Of a stretch of 64,000 bases of DNA, positions 50,729 to 60,722 are shown in pieces. The stretch is from Desulfonatronum thiosulfatophilum (GTDB lineage: Bacteria > Desulfobacterota > Desulfovibrionia > Desulfovibrionales > Desulfonatronaceae). The translations under genes were made by a program, and so were the position numbers. The DNA lies in the NCBI RefSeq assembly GCF_900104215.1, contig NZ_FMXO01000006.1:62001-126000 (forward strand). Reading direction: 5' to 3'. Every line of letters begins with the position of its first letter. Positions within the stretch are counted from its first letter, which is position 1. The notes beneath the pieces were generated by a model. That model saw only the letters and a program-made list of their open reading frames with translations. It did not search any database and was not told the origin of the DNA.

Positions 50729-51709
50729 ATGCCAAAGGTAACCATGGCCAGCGCAACGAACAGCGAAACTACGGCCCACCATGCTACCGGCACGATAGAG
50801 ATCAGCGTGGTAGTGCCCGTGTACAACGAGGCAGCAAGTATTGCCGACCTGATCCACAATATCCGGGACGTATTGAAGAGACTAGGACGCGTTTTTGAGA
50901 TCCTGGTGGTGGACGACGCCTCCATGGACGGGTCAGGAGAACAAGCCCGGGCCGCTGGGGCAAAGGTGATCAGCCACCCCTGCAACCTGGGCAACGGCGC
51001 GGCGGTCAAGACCGGGATGCGGCAGGCCCGAGGCGACATCTCCGTCCTCCTTGATGGCGACGGCCAGCATGGCGCGGCGGATATCCCCAGTCTGTTGGAA
51101 AAGCTAGACCAAGGTTTTGACATGGCCGTGGGCGCACGGAGTCGAAATTGTCAAGCCAATTTGGGCCGGATGCTGGCCAACGGTTTTTATAACCGGATGG
51201 CCACATGGATGACAGGCAGGCGTATCGATGACCTGACTTCCGGGTTCCGGGCCGTGCGGACGGCCAAGTTCCGGGAATTTCTGCACCTCCTCCCCAACGG
51301 CTTCTCCTACCCCACCACTATCACCATGGCCTTTTTCCGCAGCGGATATCCAGTAACCTACGTGCCCATCACCGCGGGCAAACGCCCCAGGAGCAGTTCC
51401 AGCAGTATCCGGCCCCTGCGCGACGGAATGAGGTTCCTGATCATCATCCTGCGCATCGGCACCCTCTATTCGCCCATGAAGATCTTCCTCCCCTCAAGCA
51501 TGGCATTTTTCCTGCTAGGTCTGGGATATTATCTTTACACCTATGCCACTGCCGGTCGTTTCACGAACATGAGTGCCCTGCTCCTAACCACCTCCGTGTT
51601 CGTGTTCCTGATCGGCTTGGTCTCCGAACAGATCACCCAGCTCATGTACCGGCCGGTGATTATGCCCACATCGCACAGGATTGAGACCGAAATTGCAAAA
51701 AGGCAATGA
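50729..51709 (+). CDS. Family 2 glycosyltransferase with C-terminal membrane helices (DPM1/DolP-mannosyltransferase-like)
   Basis: An inverting GT-A enzyme that would move a sugar from a nucleotide sugar to a polyprenyl phosphate or glycan. The start is VVVPVYNEAASI, the first metal Asp region VVDDASMDGS, the DxD-type LLDGDGQH, and the acceptor-side TSGFRAVR. Residues about 255-310 form two membrane helices, as in polyprenyl-phosphate glycosyltransferases. The next gene starts inside its stop (ATGA overlap), so the two are co-translated. Confidence 0.87.
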   Translation: MPKVTMASATNSETTAHHATGTIEISVVVPVYNEAASIADLIHNIRDVLKRLGRVFEILVVDDASMDGSGEQARAAGAKVISHPCNLGNGAAVKTGMRQARGDISVLLDGDGQHGAADIPSLLEKLDQGFDMAVGARSRNCQANLGRMLANGFYNRMATWMTGRRIDDLTSGFRAVRTAKFREFLHLLPNGFSYPTTITMAFFRSGYPVTYVPITAGKRPRSSSSSIRPLRDGMRFLIIILRIGTLYSPMKIFLPSSMAFFLLGLGYYLYTYATAGRFTNMSALLLTTSVFVFLIGLVSEQITQLMYRPVIMPTSHRIETEIAKRQ

Positions 51710-52851
51710 AGCTCCTCCTTGTCACCACCAGCTACCCGGAAAGCAATGAAGGCGAGGCCGCGGCGGGTTTTTTCGTCAAGGACTTCGCGGATGCCCTGCA
51801 TGCTGAAAATAACGAGGTCGAAGTCGTCGCACCGGCCAGGAACTCCCTGTACACAAATGAGAGCGGCGTCGGGGTGCGGCGTTTCGCTGTTCCCCGTTTG
51901 CCGCTTTCCCTGCTCCGCCCGTCTTCTCCAGGGCACTGGCCGGCCGTCGTGCGAACATTGGCTGGCGGGTATCGCGCCGTTGAGCATTCCTGCGCCGAAC
52001 AACGGCCCCACCATATCCTGGCTTTATGGGCCTTGCCCAGCGGAGCCTGGGCGGCCAGGGCCGGGCGGCGCCTCAACATACCCTACAGCACTTGGGCCTT
52101 GGGCAGCGACATCTGGTCGCTGGGCCGCATACCGGTCATCCGAACGATATTAGGCAGTGTCTTGCGCGGCGCATCCCACAGTTTCGCCGACGGCTTCGCC
52201 CTGGCCCTGGATGTGGAACGGTTGTCAGGCCGGGCTTGCGGTTTTTTGCCCAGCAGCCGTTTTTTCCCGTGCAAGGCGCGAAACCGGTGGCGCGTTCAGG
52301 AGCCATGCCGGTTGGCCTATCTGGGGCGATGGCACCCGAACAAGGGGGTGGACATCCTGCTCGACTCCTTGAATATGCTGGAAAAGGAGGCCTGGAGCCG
52401 GATCGAGGGCATTCGGATTTGTGGCGGAGGGCCTCTGCGGGAAGCCGTTCATGAAGCTGGGGCCAGGCTTGCGGGAATGGGCAGACCGGTTGAAATTGGC
52501 GGTTTCCTGAACCGTGATCAGGCCGTGGAACTCTTTGAGTGGGCGGACTACGTGCTGCTGCCTTCGCGCATTGAGAGCATTCCCGTGGTATTTTCCGATG
52601 CCATGGCCGCGGGCTGCCCCGTGGTTGCCATGCCCGTGGGAGACCTTCCGCGCTTGGTGCAAGAGCATGAAGTCGGGATTCTTTCGGAATCCGTAACACC
52701 TCAAGGATTTGCAGTGGCGCTGGAGCGTGCCTTGGCGATGTCCACTGACCGCTTTCGCGGCAACATCGCCCATGTGGCGAGATTGTTCGATGTTCGGTCG
52801 GCGGCTGTTCAGTTCATGGAATGCTTGAAAAAGCCGTCTTCTGGAAAATGA
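51706..52851 (+). CDS. Glycosyltransferase, GT4 family
   Basis: A retaining GT-B enzyme of 381 residues. The N-terminal half starts LLLVTTSYPESNEGEAAAGFFVKDFADAL with the usual glycine-poor acceptor loop; the C-terminal half has YLGRWHPNKGVDILL, GGGPLREAV and the donor-binding LLPSRIESIPVVFSDAMAAGCPVVAMPVGD with the E-x7-E pattern. It overlaps the preceding GT2 gene by four bases and the convergent fusion gene by 38. Sugar donor and acceptor are unknown; a lipopolysaccharide or capsule role is likely from context. Confidence 0.87.
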   Translation: MKLLLVTTSYPESNEGEAAAGFFVKDFADALHAENNEVEVVAPARNSLYTNESGVGVRRFAVPRLPLSLLRPSSPGHWPAVVRTLAGGYRAVEHSCAEQRPHHILALWALPSGAWAARAGRRLNIPYSTWALGSDIWSLGRIPVIRTILGSVLRGASHSFADGFALALDVERLSGRACGFLPSSRFFPCKARNRWRVQEPCRLAYLGRWHPNKGVDILLDSLNMLEKEAWSRIEGIRICGGGPLREAVHEAGARLAGMGRPVEIGGFLNRDQAVELFEWADYVLLPSRIESIPVVFSDAMAAGCPVVAMPVGDLPRLVQEHEVGILSESVTPQGFAVALERALAMSTDRFRGNIAHVARLFDVRSAAVQFMECLKKPSSGK

Positions 52852-54481
52852 ACAAGACATTGTAATACTGGTGGCGAGGTCTTCCGGTCCGCTGCTCCAT
52901 TTGGCGCAATTCCCAATCAGCGATGGTCGGCAACCAGGATCGGGGAATCAGGCCGTAGCGGATAAGATATATCATCCACCACCGGGCGGCCCGGAGAGGG
53001 ACGCGGCGGACGAGCCGAAATCCTTCACCTGAAAAAATGTCGATGATCTCCTCTTCAGGAAGGAAATTTGGATGGCCGTCACGGATATTGTCCACAACCA
53101 CGATCCAGCCATGATCCTGGACAAAACCTCCAATGCCGCGGACCACGCCCAGCCTCCGGCCCAGAAGGAGGGGTCTGAGCAGGTTTTGCATCAACACGAG
53201 TTGGATGGCTCCGGGCCTGAATGGCAAGTCGGGCAAGCCGGCCTGCAGGTAGGTTGGGCCAGGGTAGAGAGCCTGGGCATGAGCCAGCAGGGACCAGGAA
53301 GGGTCCACGCCTGCCGATTGCCAGCCCCGCCTGGGCAGGACAGATGTCAACCGCCCGTAGCCACAGCCCACATCCACGGCCACCCCGCCTTGACCTCTTG
53401 GCAGATGCCGCTCCAGGGCTTTTTCCTGGAGCATGGTGATATAGGCCGTTTTCACCCCCAGCGTGTCCTTGGGGTCAAAGACGTTCAACCCCTGATCATC
53501 GAAGTCTGGAGGTTGGATTGCGGCTTGTCCTTGGCGGGTACGGACAAAAGGCAGGACAGCCAACCACAGTATAACATCCCCAAGCATCAGCCAGAATCTC
53601 GCCAAAAGGGCGACGAAGGCCACGGCACCGGCACCGGCGGAAACCCCGGCCATTCCCAGGAAAGCCCCTTCGCGGACTCCCAATCCGCCTGGGGTTATCG
53701 CCGCGGCGAATCCGACCATCCAGGCCAGGCTGTACCAGGCGCAGAGAGCGGCCATGTCGGTCTGTTCCAATATGGAAAAAGCACGTCCGAGACAGACCCA
53801 GGCCCCCAGATACAAAGCCCAGCTTGCGGCAAAGAGGATGATGAGTCTCAGGATAACGCCGCTGGGCAGGCGGGAATGGGCCAGGGCCTCGCAAAAAGAG
53901 CGAGTCTTGTGAAATGTTGACGGAATACGCTTGGCAACACATTGCAGGAGGCTGTTTGTTCCACCGAGAAGCGACGCTCCAAGTAGCAGGGCGCTCGCTA
54001 ACGCAGCGGTATATGCCAGAAGACGCGGCAGTTGCGCGGTCCAACCCAGGATGACCAAGGCAATGGCCAGGTTTCCGAGCAACCCGAAAACCATCAGGTC
54101 GACATTGGCGCGGGTAATGGCGCCTGCACTAAGACGGTCTCGTGCCGCGCCGACTTGATAAACCACACCCAGGAATCTGCCCGGTAAATACCGGACCACC
54201 TGACCTGAAGCATGAATCCATACGGCCCAGACCGGCGGGAGGGGTTTGTTGGCCGCGGCGCTGAGGAAGTGACGAAAAACAAGTGCGATAAGGGCCATGG
54301 AAGCAGTAAGCAACACCATTGCACCGGCCAGCCACCCCGGTCGCGCAGGAATGAAGCTCCCCATCCCGTGTTCGGCCACGATCCCAAAAAGCAGGTAACC
54401 GACCCAACCCAAGCCAAGCAGGATAAGGATAAGTGTTGCTAACCGAATGGTTCTGTTGTTAACTGATTTAGTGTTACACAT
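52814..54481 (-). CDS. UPF0104 (LPG-synthase/flippase-like) membrane domain fused to a SAM methyltransferase
   Basis: Residues about 10-312 are an eight-helix membrane domain of the UPF0104/AglD type, shown by RYLPGRFLGVVYQVGAARD and the motif TPGGLGVREGAFLG. Residues about 345-555 are a class I methyltransferase with motif I AVDVGCGYGRL, VDPSW, and a Methyltransf_11-like core. The fusion of a polyprenyl- or lipid-linked membrane domain to a soluble methyltransferase is not one I know, and suggests modification of a lipid-linked glycan at the membrane (inference). I see no in-frame stop or shift at the junction. It is convergent with the GT4 gene. Confidence 0.8.
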   Translation of the reverse strand: MCNTKSVNNRTIRLATLILILLGLGWVGYLLFGIVAEHGMGSFIPARPGWLAGAMVLLTASMALIALVFRHFLSAAANKPLPPVWAVWIHASGQVVRYLPGRFLGVVYQVGAARDRLSAGAITRANVDLMVFGLLGNLAIALVILGWTAQLPRLLAYTAALASALLLGASLLGGTNSLLQCVAKRIPSTFHKTRSFCEALAHSRLPSGVILRLIILFAASWALYLGAWVCLGRAFSILEQTDMAALCAWYSLAWMVGFAAAITPGGLGVREGAFLGMAGVSAGAGAVAFVALLARFWLMLGDVILWLAVLPFVRTRQGQAAIQPPDFDDQGLNVFDPKDTLGVKTAYITMLQEKALERHLPRGQGGVAVDVGCGYGRLTSVLPRRGWQSAGVDPSWSLLAHAQALYPGPTYLQAGLPDLPFRPGAIQLVLMQNLLRPLLLGRRLGVVRGIGGFVQDHGWIVVVDNIRDGHPNFLPEEEIIDIFSGEGFRLVRRVPLRAARWWMIYLIRYGLIPRSWLPTIADWELRQMEQRTGRPRHQYYNVLFIFQKTAFSSIP

Positions 54482-54525
54482 GAATATATGATGCGTGCAA
54501 AGAAATAGAAATATATGGAGTAGTT

Positions 54526-55050
54526 ATGATCGCAAGCATTAAAAAAGGCCTGTTTATGATCATCGAGGTAATGTTACGGATTGTAATACACCCGTATATC
54601 CGAGCAAGAATATTCGCAGTTTTGGGATCAAAAATTGGTAAAAATGTAAGAATTTATGAAGTAAGATTGATTAACGTTGAGAATGGTTTTTCAAATCTGA
54701 CAATAGATGATGATGCTCATATCGGAACAGGGTGTATATTTGATTTAAAAGGAATGATATTTGTTGGTAAGGGAGCAACATTGTCACCATTTGTTACTAT
54801 ATTAACACATAATGATCCGGGATCGCATCACAACTCTCCGATATGCAATGTATATCCTCCAAATGTAAAAAGTGTTTTTATTGATGAGTATTGCTGGATC
54901 GGATGCAATTCAACAATTTTGCCAGGAACACATGTAAAAAGAAGTACTGTCGTTGGTGCTTGTAGTTTGGTTAAAGGTATTCTTGAAAAAGAATGTCTTT
55001 ATGTGGGCACTCCAGTAAAAAAAGTAAAAGGAATTACAGTTAGCGATTGA
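54526..55050 (+). CDS. Left-handed beta-helix (hexapeptide repeat) acyltransferase
   Basis: A 174-residue protein with hexapeptide-type turns (IGTGCIFDL, VGKGATLSPFVTI, DEYCWIGCNSTILPGTHVKRSTVVGACSLVKG), typical of trimeric O- or N-acetyltransferases that decorate sugars (WcaF/MaoC-like). An N-terminal hydrophobic stretch (MIIEVMLRIVIHPYI) may associate with the membrane. The gene is markedly AT-rich compared with its left neighbours and is likely of foreign origin. GGAG precedes the ATG. Confidence 0.8.
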   Translation: MIASIKKGLFMIIEVMLRIVIHPYIRARIFAVLGSKIGKNVRIYEVRLINVENGFSNLTIDDDAHIGTGCIFDLKGMIFVGKGATLSPFVTILTHNDPGSHHNSPICNVYPPNVKSVFIDEYCWIGCNSTILPGTHVKRSTVVGACSLVKGILEKECLYVGTPVKKVKGITVSD

Positions 55051-55255
55051 TTGTTATTCATTGTAATGTATTAATATTGTATTGTTGTTGAAATGTGAAT
55101 GCACATTGTGTTGTTTCTGTTATGTTGTATTGATTTTTTTATCGGATGCAGCCATGGATGGGCTGAGCATAAAATAGTTAAGCCTAATCAGTGAGTATAT
55201 GATAATCATAATTCCAAAACAACTATACTTGCGTCGTATCTAACGTCAGCTGTCT

Positions 55256-56020
55256 TCATTTTTTTAGTATAAAAACAAATGTTGGCGAGATCCATGTCAT
55301 ATTATCTATTATTTTATTTGGAATACAGCTTAAGATGCGCCATAACAGATTATCTTTTTTATAAAGACTCGGATTCTTTATGATGTAAGGAACTGCATTG
55401 GTTACGAAAAAATTCCTCAACCAGCGCAAAATTTTCCAGTAGTGAGTTGCATTAGCATCAAAAATTGAATTTGGCCTGATTGTTTTTGAGATATAACAAC
55501 CGATTCTCCGTGGCAACCAATGAACAAATGGAAGCATTACATGTTGTTCAATTGGAGATAGTATGTTTGGTCCAGAAAAATAACACAAACCTCCTGGTTT
55601 CAATATGCGATATATTTGTGTAATTAGAATTTCTGGATTTGAAACGTGTTCATATACTTGGTTGCATACAACATAGTCAACTGATGAATCTAAAATCGAT
55701 AGTTTTTCTGTTTTATTTTCAATATAAAAAATGTTTTTTGCTTTTTTTTTATATTCAATCCATAGTTGCCATGGCTCAGGGTCAATTCCTATAATATTTT
55801 TAAAATATGGAGACAGGTGATATGTAATCCCTCCACTTCCGCAGCCAATGTCTACACATAGAGAATCTATTAATGGCCTTTCTTTAAATTTTTTAATTGT
55901 TTGAAGTATTGCAAATGCTTTAATATCCCGTTGCTGGGAACCCCATTTTGGATTATTTTCAATAATCATTTTGCTCATATTCCATGTATCGCAATAATTT
56001 ATACCGAATACATATTTCAA
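55256..56020 (-). CDS. SAM-dependent methyltransferase (class I)
   Basis: Motif I is VDIGCGSGGITYHLS, followed by IGIDPEPWQL, the acidic VDYVVCNQVYEHV and a GGLCYFSGPNIL loop, which fits Methyltransf_11/25-type enzymes acting on small or glycan substrates. C-terminal residues show no recognisable domain. It is AT-rich like the acyltransferase gene across the 205-base gap, and is transcribed the other way, converging on it. Substrate unknown. Confidence 0.8.
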   Translation of the reverse strand: MKYVFGINYCDTWNMSKMIIENNPKWGSQQRDIKAFAILQTIKKFKERPLIDSLCVDIGCGSGGITYHLSPYFKNIIGIDPEPWQLWIEYKKKAKNIFYIENKTEKLSILDSSVDYVVCNQVYEHVSNPEILITQIYRILKPGGLCYFSGPNILSPIEQHVMLPFVHWLPRRIGCYISKTIRPNSIFDANATHYWKILRWLRNFFVTNAVPYIIKNPSLYKKDNLLWRILSCIPNKIIDNMTWISPTFVFILKK

Positions 56021-56049
56021 ACATCATAAAGATGCATAATTGTCACAAT

Positions 56050-57219
56050 TCAATGCAACGAAAGTATCTCCCTTACAACCGAAACAACCCGCTCCACGTC
56101 GCTGTCCGTCAGCTTCGCGGATAACGGCAAGCTCACCGTCTGTCTCCCAATCCGCATGGCATGCGGCCATTGCTCCGGTTTCCAGCCGAAGCGATTCTGG
56201 TAGTAGGGATGTTCTGGGATGCTCAGATAGTGGACGCCGACTCCGATTTCCGCGGCGGTCATGGCGTCCAGGAATGCATCTCTGGAAATACCACTCCGAC
56301 TCTCATCTATCAGCAACGTATAGAGGTGGTGGCCGTGGCGGGTTTCCGCCTGGTCCGGCGCCGGTCTGATCACGGGCAGGTCCGCGAATGCGAGCTGGTA
56401 CTGTTTCCAAATCTCACGACGCCGAAGCCAGTTGCTTTCAACACGGGCAAGCTGATGAATGCCTATCGCAGCCTGGATGTCCATCATGTTGTACTTGAAT
56501 CCGCATTCAGCCACGAAATAATGCTTGTGCCCCTCGTCGCCGAACCTGTGCCAGGCGTCCTTGGTCATGCCGTGCAGGGCAAGCATCTTGACACGGCTGA
56601 CTTCCGCTTCGTTTCTGGCCAGGACCATGCCCCCCTCGCCCGTAACGATGTTCTTGGTCACATAAAAGCTGAAACATCCAAAGTCGCCCATTGTTCCCGC
56701 TTTTTGTCCGCGATACTCCGTCTCAATGGCATGGGCGCAATCCTCAATAATCTTCAGGCTGTGTTTCTCGGCGATCGCGCATATCGCATCCATGTCGCAG
56801 GGGCGACCCGCGAAGTGGACCGGAATGACGGCTCTGGTTCGGGAGGTGATGCGATCCTCGATCATCGCGGGGTCGATATTCATTGTTACGGGGTTCACGT
56901 CGGCCAACACCGGCGTCGCACCGGCGTGAATAATGGCGTTGACCGTGGCGCAGAAGGTCAAGGGGGTGGTAATGACTTCGTCGCCTGGCTGAAGTCCCGC
57001 CGCAATCATGCTCACATGCAAGGCCGCGGTACAGGAGTTGACAGCTGCCGCCCTTTCGGGGGGGATGTCTTTGTAGGCCGCGAACTCCCGCTCAAAGCGG
57101 GCGACTTTGGGTCCTGTTCCCAGCCACCCGGTACGAATGCAGTGCGCGACCTCGGCGACTTCCTCTTCGCCGATGAACGGCGAACCGAACACCAGAAAAT
57201 TTTGGCCGTATTCAGCCAT
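56050..57219 (-). CDS. DegT/DnrJ/EryC1/StrS-family sugar aminotransferase
   Basis: PLP enzyme that adds an amino group to a keto sugar nucleotide, feeding amino-sugar synthesis for surface glycans. Features: NSCTAALHVSMIAAG near residue 61, the IIEDCAHA Asp (160), and the Schiff-base Lys189 in FYVTKN within GCFSFYVTKNIVTGEGGM. C-terminal HHLYTLLID and GVGVHYLSIPEHPYYQ complete the family pattern. Length (389) is normal. It begins three bases after the frameshifted methyltransferase gene's stop, so the two are one operon. Confidence 0.92.
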   Translation of the reverse strand: MAEYGQNFLVFGSPFIGEEEVAEVAHCIRTGWLGTGPKVARFEREFAAYKDIPPERAAAVNSCTAALHVSMIAAGLQPGDEVITTPLTFCATVNAIIHAGATPVLADVNPVTMNIDPAMIEDRITSRTRAVIPVHFAGRPCDMDAICAIAEKHSLKIIEDCAHAIETEYRGQKAGTMGDFGCFSFYVTKNIVTGEGGMVLARNEAEVSRVKMLALHGMTKDAWHRFGDEGHKHYFVAECGFKYNMMDIQAAIGIHQLARVESNWLRRREIWKQYQLAFADLPVIRPAPDQAETRHGHHLYTLLIDESRSGISRDAFLDAMTAAEIGVGVHYLSIPEHPYYQNRFGWKPEQWPHAMRIGRQTVSLPLSAKLTDSDVERVVSVVREILSLH

Positions 57220-57222
57220 GAA

Positions 57223-58039
57223 TCAACCATGTATCCTTGTTTCATCTTGTTCGGAGATCTTTCTGCCAAGGCAAAGATAGCCTGAAGGCATGATCGTTGA
57301 TGAGGGCAGCAGCTTGCCGAGCAGCCAGCCGCCGATATTGATGGCCGGGATGCAAGCCAGAATCAAGGGGGCCAGCAGGAGTATGGGGCTTTTCCTCCGC
57401 AGGACGTCAAGCAGTCCTTTGGCCAAAGCGATGCAAAAAAGGGAAGCTCCAGTTTCAGCCGGGTTTGTGGATGGTGTCGTTTCCGTGACTTGAAAGCCGT
57501 GTCGGGTCAACATTCGCTCTAACCCGTGTCCGGTCCAGCGTTGATAGTCGTGCGGCTCGTCATGCAAGGGGTAGAGAAATGGGACATGAATCAGGCAATT
57601 TCCACCAGGGCGAAGAACGCGGGATGCTTCGGCCAGGGCTTGTTCAGGTTGGGGCAAATGTTCCAGCACATCAAGCAAAAGGACCGTGTCCATGCTCGTG
57701 GGGGAAAAGGGCAGCCTGGCGGCGTCGGCCAGAATCCGGCCTGCCCTGATAACCCAGTGCCATAGTCGGCGGGTAGTCCAGGCCGATATAGTCCGTATCG
57801 TCGGAAATGGCATCCCGGATTCGGGCATCGCCGCAGCCAATGTCCAGCACGGTGCCGGAGGTGTGCTGCCTGATCCAGTGAAGGGTCCGAGTCCGACCAC
57901 GCAGGACTAGCCACTGTGGATGCAGGGGAGTACGGGCAAGCGGCATGAACCGGCGTTTCAGTGTTTTGGTGTCGGATGGCATGATGGGAACGTTCAGGAG
58001 ATCAAAATGAACTGAACCATTCAAGGACCAGCCAGTCAT
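57223..58039 (-). pseudogene. SAM-dependent methyltransferase gene with a frameshift
   Basis: Two overlapping frames together make one methyltransferase. The first (starting at 58039 or the ATG at 57982) carries motif I TVLDIGCGDARIRDA and YIGLDYPP. The second carries the rest, LPFSPTSMDTVLLLDVLEHLPQPEQALAEASRVLRPGG, and a C-terminal hydrophobic pair of helices. The switch lies at about 57742-57756, near GGGTTATCAGGG on the minus strand. Joined, they give about 270 residues. Either the gene is inactive, or a sequencing error or programmed shift is involved; nothing in the local sequence marks a programmed site. Confidence 0.75.
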
Positions 58040-58403
58040 GCTTCAAATATTCCCTGAAAGCAATCAGTTGTCGTCTCAAAACCTGCTACTCGAGCAGAGA
58101 ATGCATATGGTTGCGGTGTACACCCCCCTCCCACGGTCGGTAATGCCCATGGTCCGCAATATCGGCCAGACGATCCCATCTCACTTAGAGCTACATATGA
58201 CTATAGAAGAGGCCTGCCCCATTACGCACCCCTACTATGTGATGAATGGGGATCGGTTTTAGTACCTTTATCTCTCGGCGGTACCTAACGTGCCTGAGCG
58301 TCACTGTTCGCGGCAGTACTGTTCATTTCTGGTGTTTTCAGGTTTGAGTTGTTAAAGGCATTTGAGGAGAAGAACTCATCAACATAAAAACAAGCGAGCC
58401 GTT
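58040..58403. other. 364 bases without a recognisable gene
   Basis: A 74-residue plus frame (58038-58262) has no homology that I recognise. The stretch should hold the promoter of the following membrane protein. GAGGAG (58364-58369) is a possible ribosome site, but no ATG lies at usable distance. Confidence 0.5.
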
Positions 58404-60512
58404 ATGCCGACATCCGCCCCTGCACAAGTCTTCTGCACCCCGGACAAGACCAATTGCTGGCGGGCTCACCTGTTCCCGCTACTTCTGGTATTCATCATCC
58501 TCTCCATTATCTATGCCAACAGCTTTCAGGGTACGTGGATTTTTGACGATGAGCCAAATATTGTTGCTAACCCTAATGTCCATCTCAAAATATTGGACTG
58601 GGAGAGCATCAAGGGTACATTTTACGGCATTCACGGCAATCGTATAGATCGACCTCTAGCCTTCCTGTCCTTTGGCCTGAACTACTATTTTCATGGCCTG
58701 GACACCTGGAGCTATCATCTCGTCAACTTCATTATCCACTGCTTGGCATCGCTCTTCCTGTACCTGTTCATCTTCCAGACACTGCATCTCCCCAGGCTCA
58801 GGGAAAAATACGCTCAACACGCTGGATCTATTGCCCTGCTGGCGACTCTGCTTTGGGCAACCCATCCCATCCATGTGACTTCGGTCACCTATATCGTGCA
58901 GCGCATGGCGAGCATGGCCGCGATGTTTTTCATCATGGCCATGTTCTTCTATCTCATGGGGCGGATTACTCCTAGACTTTGGAGCAAGATCGGATGGTTC
59001 AGCCTGTGTTTCTTGAGTGGTTTTCTGTCCCTGTCCAGTAAGGAAAACGCGGTCATGCTCCCGGTGGTGCTTTACCTCTTCGACCTGCTGCTCATCCAGG
59101 GTGTAAACCGTCAAACAATCAAGCGCCATCTGCTCTACGGAGCCTTTCCCCTTACGTTTCTAGGAGTCATGGCCTTCGTCTTGACCAGCCCCACGAATAT
59201 CCTCGCTGGTTATAGTAATCGGGAATTCACCCTGACTGAACGCCTACTTACCCAGCCGCGTATCTTGCTGTTCTATCTCTCTCTCCTGATCTACCCCATG
59301 ACCGATCGGTTCACCCTGATTTACGAAGTCCAACTCTCCAAGTCTCTGTTTACTCCCTGGACTACCCTGCCAGTCATTCTTTTCTGGATTACTTGGGCCG
59401 GATTGGGTGTTTATTTGGTTAAACGCCTTCCCCTTATCGCTTATTGCCTGCTTTTTTTTATTGTCAACCACCTGATAGAGGGTTCTTTTATCCCACTTGA
59501 ACTTATTTATGAGCATCGTAATTACTTGCCATCGATGACCATTTTTCTGATGATTAGTATAGCGTTAATTATTTTCATCCGTGACTTCACCCATAAAAGA
59601 TTATTGCATGTTCTTACTGTGGCACTTATCTGGATAACAATAGCAGGACAAGGATTTTCGGTTATCCAACGTAATACATTATTTAAACATCCATTTTATT
59701 TATGGTCTGATAATGTAGCTAAGTCTCCGGGAATGAGTCGTGTATATACAAATTTAGCTCATGAATATGCATTGTTAGGGTTATACGAAGATTTCAAGGA
59801 ATTAAATTATGCAGCTATAAAATCTGACCGTCATCATAGATTGACTTTGAGAGCAGTACCATTCAATAACCTGGGATATTATTATTTGCAAAATGCTGGT
59901 GATCCGTTGATGGCCATTGAGATGTTTGAAAAGGCCCTATATGAAGACCCAGCATACTGGCGTTCCAGGCTTGGATTAATTCTTGCGCTTATTCAGTCAG
60001 GTGAAGTTGAAAGAGCAGGTAATATTTCACTAGAGACTCTCGCCACCACTTCACACTCAGATAAATTCCATAGCCTTAACGCACTTGCGCTACTTAAACT
60101 TGAGGATTATCAATCTGCTGTAAAGGAAGGACTGAAAGTAATTTCTGTTGACACCGACAATTCAATTGCCTTGAAGGTATTGGGCGAAGCTTACATGCAG
60201 TTAGGTGAATACCATAATTCACAGTCGTACTGGCAGAAATATGCAGAAATAAATGCTAATGATCTCGAACCTCTCTTGGCCTTGTTATATTTAGCTTATA
60301 TCTTGGATGATGAAGACAAATTACGCTTAAATACGATGAGAATATTAAGCCTTAAACAGGATAAAACATGGGAACGATTCTTTTCACAATATAATCGTGT
60401 TGGAGAGATGGATATTCTGATCTTTTCGGTATCTCCCTGGGAGTTGTTCCACCTAATTCGCAATGGATTGGAGCTTGAGATTAAATATGAATTCTCTCGA
60501 GAATATTCATGA
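58404..60512 (+). CDS. TMTC-like GT-C glycosyltransferase with C-terminal TPR repeats
   Basis: Up to about residue 430 the protein is a multi-span membrane domain of ten or more helices with the GT-C features of TMTC/O-mannosyltransferases: TWIFDDEPNIVANP after the first helix (acidic pair), WATHPIHVTSVTYIVQRMASMAAM and SSKENAVMLPVVLYL. Residues after about 480 are TPR repeats (YYLQNAGDPLMAIEMFEKAL and similar). It probably glycosylates exported proteins or pilins from a lipid-linked sugar. The longer frame starts at TTG; the ATG at 58404 is used but its ribosome site is weak. Base composition changes about 59,450, the second half being much more AT-rich. Confidence 0.78.
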   Translation: MPTSAPAQVFCTPDKTNCWRAHLFPLLLVFIILSIIYANSFQGTWIFDDEPNIVANPNVHLKILDWESIKGTFYGIHGNRIDRPLAFLSFGLNYYFHGLDTWSYHLVNFIIHCLASLFLYLFIFQTLHLPRLREKYAQHAGSIALLATLLWATHPIHVTSVTYIVQRMASMAAMFFIMAMFFYLMGRITPRLWSKIGWFSLCFLSGFLSLSSKENAVMLPVVLYLFDLLLIQGVNRQTIKRHLLYGAFPLTFLGVMAFVLTSPTNILAGYSNREFTLTERLLTQPRILLFYLSLLIYPMTDRFTLIYEVQLSKSLFTPWTTLPVILFWITWAGLGVYLVKRLPLIAYCLLFFIVNHLIEGSFIPLELIYEHRNYLPSMTIFLMISIALIIFIRDFTHKRLLHVLTVALIWITIAGQGFSVIQRNTLFKHPFYLWSDNVAKSPGMSRVYTNLAHEYALLGLYEDFKELNYAAIKSDRHHRLTLRAVPFNNLGYYYLQNAGDPLMAIEMFEKALYEDPAYWRSRLGLILALIQSGEVERAGNISLETLATTSHSDKFHSLNALALLKLEDYQSAVKEGLKVISVDTDNSIALKVLGEAYMQLGEYHNSQSYWQKYAEINANDLEPLLALLYLAYILDDEDKLRLNTMRILSLKQDKTWERFFSQYNRVGEMDILIFSVSPWELFHLIRNGLELEIKYEFSREYS

Positions 60513-60722
60513 GGATTTTGATTTCTAGAACAACTGGTGTTTATACATATCAAATATAAATCCCAAATGATAGAATAAATCATTTCCGTATATAAACGAT
60601 AATTTTTTAGAATGTTGGCAACGTCTATGGATAGCCACGAAATGAAATAAAGGTTCTGAGCCTGCGTAGAAAGGGGTTAATATCTGCTCCGAGAATTAAC
60701 CTGGGTATAGCCATACATTTTA

